Positions 12,925 through 15,282 of a DNA stretch of 15,282 bases are shown in pieces. The notes under the pieces are model-generated. The model was given only the letters and a program-made list of their open reading frames with translations. It made no database searches and had not been told where the DNA came from. The stretch's first letter is position 1. Every line of letters begins with the position of its first letter. Source of the stretch: Rhodobacterales bacterium CG2_30_65_12 (GTDB lineage Bacteria; Pseudomonadota; Alphaproteobacteria; Rhodobacterales; Rhodobacteraceae); contig MNZL01000097.1 in the NCBI GenBank assembly GCA_001873585.1, forward strand, positions 1 to 15,282, written 5' to 3'. The position numbers and the translations under genes were made by a program.

Positions 12925-14088
12925 TTATGTGCGCGCCGCCATCGCCTCGGCGAAGCGTTCGAACAAATAATAGCTGTCCATCGGCCCGGGGCTCGCCTCG
13001 GGATGGTATTGCACCGAAAACACAGGGCGGCCCTCCAGCGCGATGCCGCAGTTGGAGCCATCGAACAGGCTCACGTGGGTTTCCTTCACGCCCTCGGGCA
13101 GGGTCTGGCTGTCGACGGTGAAACCGTGGTTCATCGAGGTGATCTCGACCTTGCCGGTGGTGTAATCCTTCACCGGATGGTTGGCGCCGTGGTGGCCGTG
13201 GTTCATCTTCACGGTCTCGGCCCCAAGGGCGAGGGCGAGCATCTGGTGGCCAAGGCAGATGCCGAAGATCGGCAGGCTCTCGTCGGCAAGCAGCTCGCGG
13301 ATCATCGGCACGGCGTAGGCACCCGTTGCCGCCGGGTCGCCGGGGCCGTTGGAGAGAAACACGCCGTCGGGTGCCAGCGCCTTGACCTCTTCGGCGGTGG
13401 CGGTGGCCGGCAGCACGGTTACGTCGCAGCCGGCCGAGGCGAGCGAGCGCAGGATGTTGCGCTTTGCGCCGTAGTCGATCGCCACAACCTTGTGCCTCGG
13501 TGCCTGCTGGCGCTTGTACCCGTCGGGCCAGGCCCAGCGCATTTCGTCCCAGTGGTAGGACTGGCGGCAGCTCACCTCGCGCGCGAGGTCGAGCCCGACG
13601 AGGCCGGGGAAGGCGCGCGCCCTGGCCACCAGCGCTTCGAGGTCGAACTTGCCCTCGGGGTCATGGGCCAGCGCCACGTGCGGGCTACCCTGCTGGCGGA
13701 TCGCCCGGGTGAGGCGGCGGGTATCGACGCCACCGATGCCGATCCGGCCCCGGCGCGCGAGCCAGACGCGCAGGTTTTCCGCCGCGCGCCAGTTGGACGG
13801 CTCGGTCGGATCCCATTTCACCACCATTCCGGCGGCGACAGGTTCGTTCGCCTCGTCGTCTTCCGGGTTTACCCCGGTATTGCCGATGTGCGGAAAGGTG
13901 AAGGTGACGACCTGCCCGGCGTAGGAGGGATCGGTCATGATCTCCTGGTAGCCGGTCATCGCGGTATTGAAGCAAAGCTCGGCCGTGGTGTTACCGGTGG
14001 CGCCGAAGCCCTGACCATAGAAAATGGTGCCATCAGCAAGCGCGAGGCAGGCGGTGGGCGTGGTCGATGCGGATGCGGCAGCAGGCAT
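12925..14088 (-). CDS. carA: Carbamoyl-phosphate synthase small subunit
   Basis: The 387-residue glutaminase subunit supplies ammonia to CarB for carbamoyl phosphate, the precursor of arginine and pyrimidines. The N-terminal CPSase domain shows NTAMTGYQEI (41-50), FPHIGNTGVN (65-74) and GVDTRRLTR (120-128). The C-terminal class I glutaminase domain carries the nucleophile Cys278 in FGICLGHQ and His361/Glu363 in QYHPEASPGP. Length is normal. The ATG at 14088 is chosen because GAGGGGAAA lies just upstream. A 15-residue in-frame extension covers that site and is not conserved-looking. A good promoter lies upstream. carB is not in the window. The gene is divergent from yqeY, a common alphaproteobacterial order as I recall it. 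Confidence 0.98.
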   Translation of the reverse strand: MPAAASASTTPTACLALADGTIFYGQGFGATGNTTAELCFNTAMTGYQEIMTDPSYAGQVVTFTFPHIGNTGVNPEDDEANEPVAAGMVVKWDPTEPSNWRAAENLRVWLARRGRIGIGGVDTRRLTRAIRQQGSPHVALAHDPEGKFDLEALVARARAFPGLVGLDLAREVSCRQSYHWDEMRWAWPDGYKRQQAPRHKVVAIDYGAKRNILRSLASAGCDVTVLPATATAEEVKALAPDGVFLSNGPGDPAATGAYAVPMIRELLADESLPIFGICLGHQMLALALGAETVKMNHGHHGANHPVKDYTTGKVEITSMNHGFTVDSQTLPEGVKETHVSLFDGSNCGIALEGRPVFSVQYHPEASPGPMDSYYLFERFAEAMAART

Positions 14089-14117
14089 GGCGTTTCCCCT
14101 CGGGCCAAATCGTGATG

Positions 14118-14146
14118 GGTTTAGGGGGAGCACCGGGCAGGGTCAA
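14118..14146 (-). promoter_or_regulatory. carA promoter
   Basis: On the minus strand TTGACC (14141-14146) and TAAACC (14118-14123) are separated by 17 bases. Transcription would begin near 14111, about 23 bases before the carA ATG. This is the best sigma-70-like match in the window. No comparable plus-strand promoter for yqeY was found in the same gap. Confidence 0.6.
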
Positions 14147-14234
14147 GCGCGGCGACGCGGCAAAGGCTGCGCTTGTCTTGGTCGGGTTGACGGGGTAAGC
14201 CGGGGGCCGTTGTCGCAACACCTGGGGGTTTCCT

Positions 14235-14693
14235 ATGACCATGCGCGCACGCCTGACCGAGGCGCTGAAGACGGCGATGAAGGAAAAGGCCGCAGCCCGC
14301 CTTTCCACGCTGAGGCTTATCAACGCCGCGATCAAGGATCGTGATATTGCGCTCAGGGGCATCAGCGAAAAAACCGAGGTGTCGGATGAGGATATCCTTG
14401 GCATCCTTGGCAAGATGGTAAAGCAGCGCCAGGAAAGCGCGCGCGCCTACGAGGAGGGCGGGCGGCTGGAACTGGCCGAGAAGGAACTGGCCGAGGTTAC
14501 GGTGATCGAGGAATTTCTGCCGCGTCAGCTTTCTGGCGACGAGGTTGAAAACGCCATCGTGGCGGCAATAGCCGAGGTGGGGGCCGACAGCATCCGCGAC
14601 ATGGGCCGGGTGATGGCTGTGCTCAAGGGCAAATACACTGGCCAGATGGATTTTGGCGCCGTCGGGCCGATGGTCAAGGCACGGCTGAGCTGA
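14235..14693 (+). CDS. yqeY: GatB/YqeY-domain protein
   Basis: The 152-residue protein is a stand-alone YqeY domain, related to the C-terminal domain of the GatB subunit of the tRNA-dependent amidotransferase. It is probably a tRNA-binding helical protein; its cellular role is not settled. Family features are RARLTEALKTAMKEK (4-18), STLRLINAAIKDRDI (24-38), the helix KQRQESARAY (63-72), IEEFLPRQLS (91-100) and the C-terminal MGRVMAVLKGKYTGQMDF. Length is normal (about 150). The ATG at 14235 follows a modest GGGGG ribosome binding site; an ATG two codons later is possible. The gene is divergent from carA and convergent with the DUF2244 gene. Confidence 0.93.
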   Translation: MTMRARLTEALKTAMKEKAAARLSTLRLINAAIKDRDIALRGISEKTEVSDEDILGILGKMVKQRQESARAYEEGGRLELAEKELAEVTVIEEFLPRQLSGDEVENAIVAAIAEVGADSIRDMGRVMAVLKGKYTGQMDFGAVGPMVKARLS

Positions 14694-14700
14694 GCGCGGA

Positions 14701-14723
14701 GGCTGGGGGCCAACCTCCCAGCC
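14701..14723. terminator. Hairpin after yqeY, weak terminator
   Basis: GGCTGGG (14701-14707) pairs with CCCAGCC (14717-14723) over a nine-base loop, seven bases past the yqeY stop. There is no T-run on the plus side. It directly abuts the candidate dispersed element at 14724-14761, so it may be part of that element instead. Confidence 0.4.
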
Positions 14724-14761
14724 CCCCCAAACTCCCCGAGGTATTTCTGGACCAAAGAAGA
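14724..14761. repeat. Candidate Rhodobacteraceae intergenic dispersed element
   Basis: The stretch reads C-run, then CTCCCCGAGGTATTTCTGG and ACCAAAGAAGA. It matches from memory a short element found repeatedly at gene ends in Rhodobacteraceae genomes. Only one copy is present here, so repetition cannot be shown from the window. It lies between the convergent yqeY and DUF2244 genes. Confidence 0.35.
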
Positions 14762-14795
14762 GCGGGGTCGCGCTGTGATCTGACGCGCCTTGGCC

Positions 14796-15282
14796 TCAGG
14801 GCGCCCGACGCGATTGCGCCAGCACCAGCGCGCGGGCCAGCTCTTCGTGCAGCGCCGGGCGCTCGGCGTCCGACAGGAAAGCGCCGATTTCCACTTCGCG
14901 CCCGGCCCCCTTCAGCGTGACGTAATCCGGCACCGGGCCGCCCTTGGGGTGAAACTGCAGCGTGACCCAATAGGGGTTTGCCTCCCACTGCGCATGGCGG
15001 CCATGAGGCCCATGGCGGGTGAGGCGGATGAGGTCGGGCCAGATCTCGAGCTCTTCCAGGATCTCGCCGTCGCGGTAGCTTTTGGCAATGAACCAGTAGA
15101 GCGCGGCAATGGCGGCGAGGCCAGGCACCAGCAGCCACCAGACCGCGAGCGTGCCGACGAAAGCGCCGACCGGTAGCAGAAAAAGCGCATAAGCCATGCC
15201 GATGACGAAGGCGAAGCCGCGCTTGGGGAGCGAGCGGAACGGCCAGGCGTGCAGCGTTGCGATCGGGGCCGCGCCCTCTGCC
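14796..15282 (-). CDS. DUF2244 membrane protein (5' end beyond window)
   Basis: The frame is open to the right edge, giving at least 161 residues; the start codon lies outside. The in-frame ATG at 15197 is internal, because the 28 codons before it (IATLHAWPFRSLPKRGF...) are the expected start of the DUF2244 domain. Two membrane helices follow, including MAYALFLLPVGAFVGT and VPGLAAIAALYWFIA. A soluble C-terminal part then contains RHGPHGRHAQWEANPYWVTL and an FLSDAER...ELARAL helix. DUF2244 is an uncharacterised inner-membrane family common in alphaproteobacteria; I recall members near cytochrome oxidase genes, but no such context is visible. The gene converges on yqeY with 102 bases between stops. 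Confidence 0.85.
   Translation of the reverse strand, partial: AEGAAPIATLHAWPFRSLPKRGFAFVIGMAYALFLLPVGAFVGTLAVWWLLVPGLAAIAALYWFIAKSYRDGEILEELEIWPDLIRLTRHGPHGRHAQWEANPYWVTLQFHPKGGPVPDYVTLKGAGREVEIGAFLSDAERPALHEELARALVLAQSRRAP

Noticed and set aside
12877..14115. 412-residue plus-strand frame opposite carA
   Set aside because: It is a His/Gly/Arg-rich mirror of carA codons, without domain or ribosome binding site.

Overview
The window looks like chromosomal core sequence from a Rhodobacteraceae (Roseobacter-group) alphaproteobacterium. It is GC-rich throughout. Familiar family neighbourhoods are present: a PCMT-type methyltransferase followed by TolC and a DUF2497/PopZ-type protein, a YgfZ gene divergent from a class V aminotransferase, and carA divergent from a yqeY gene. 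Proteins resemble roseobacter homologues from memory; no database search was run. I see no transposase, integrase, phage gene, CRISPR array, tRNA or rRNA.

Layout, left to right. A CspA-type cold shock gene (minus) has a structured leader and a strong terminator. A plus-strand run follows: pcm-like methyltransferase, TolC outer-membrane channel, and a long acidic PopZ/DUF2497 protein. It converges on cobyric acid synthase (minus), preceded by a small conserved gene (minus, DUF6280-like). That small gene is divergent from efp (elongation factor P), whose 3' end is partly duplicated just after its stop. A ygfZ-like gene (minus) is divergent from a class V aminotransferase (plus). Two tiny membrane-protein genes (82 and 26 residues, minus) with similar C-termini follow, then a HAD nucleotidase (minus) divergent from a GntR/FCD regulator (plus). 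The regulator overlaps tail-to-tail with a large membrane glycosyltransferase (minus). carA (minus), yqeY-like (plus) and a DUF2244 gene (minus, cut by the right edge) complete the window.

The most interesting locus is the glycosyltransferase at 10811-12823. Its N-terminus carries two 24-residue MshEN-type motifs separated by five residues, the known cyclic-di-GMP-binding pattern, fused to a processive GT2 synthase. Upstream is a perfect CtrA-type box (TTAA-N7-TTAAC) in otherwise TTAA-poor DNA. Together these suggest a polysaccharide synthase under CtrA transcriptional control and c-di-GMP allosteric control. Other points worth a look are the likely leaderless HAD mRNA, the paired small membrane proteins, the structured csp leader, and the methyltransferase that lacks the usual PIMT serine.
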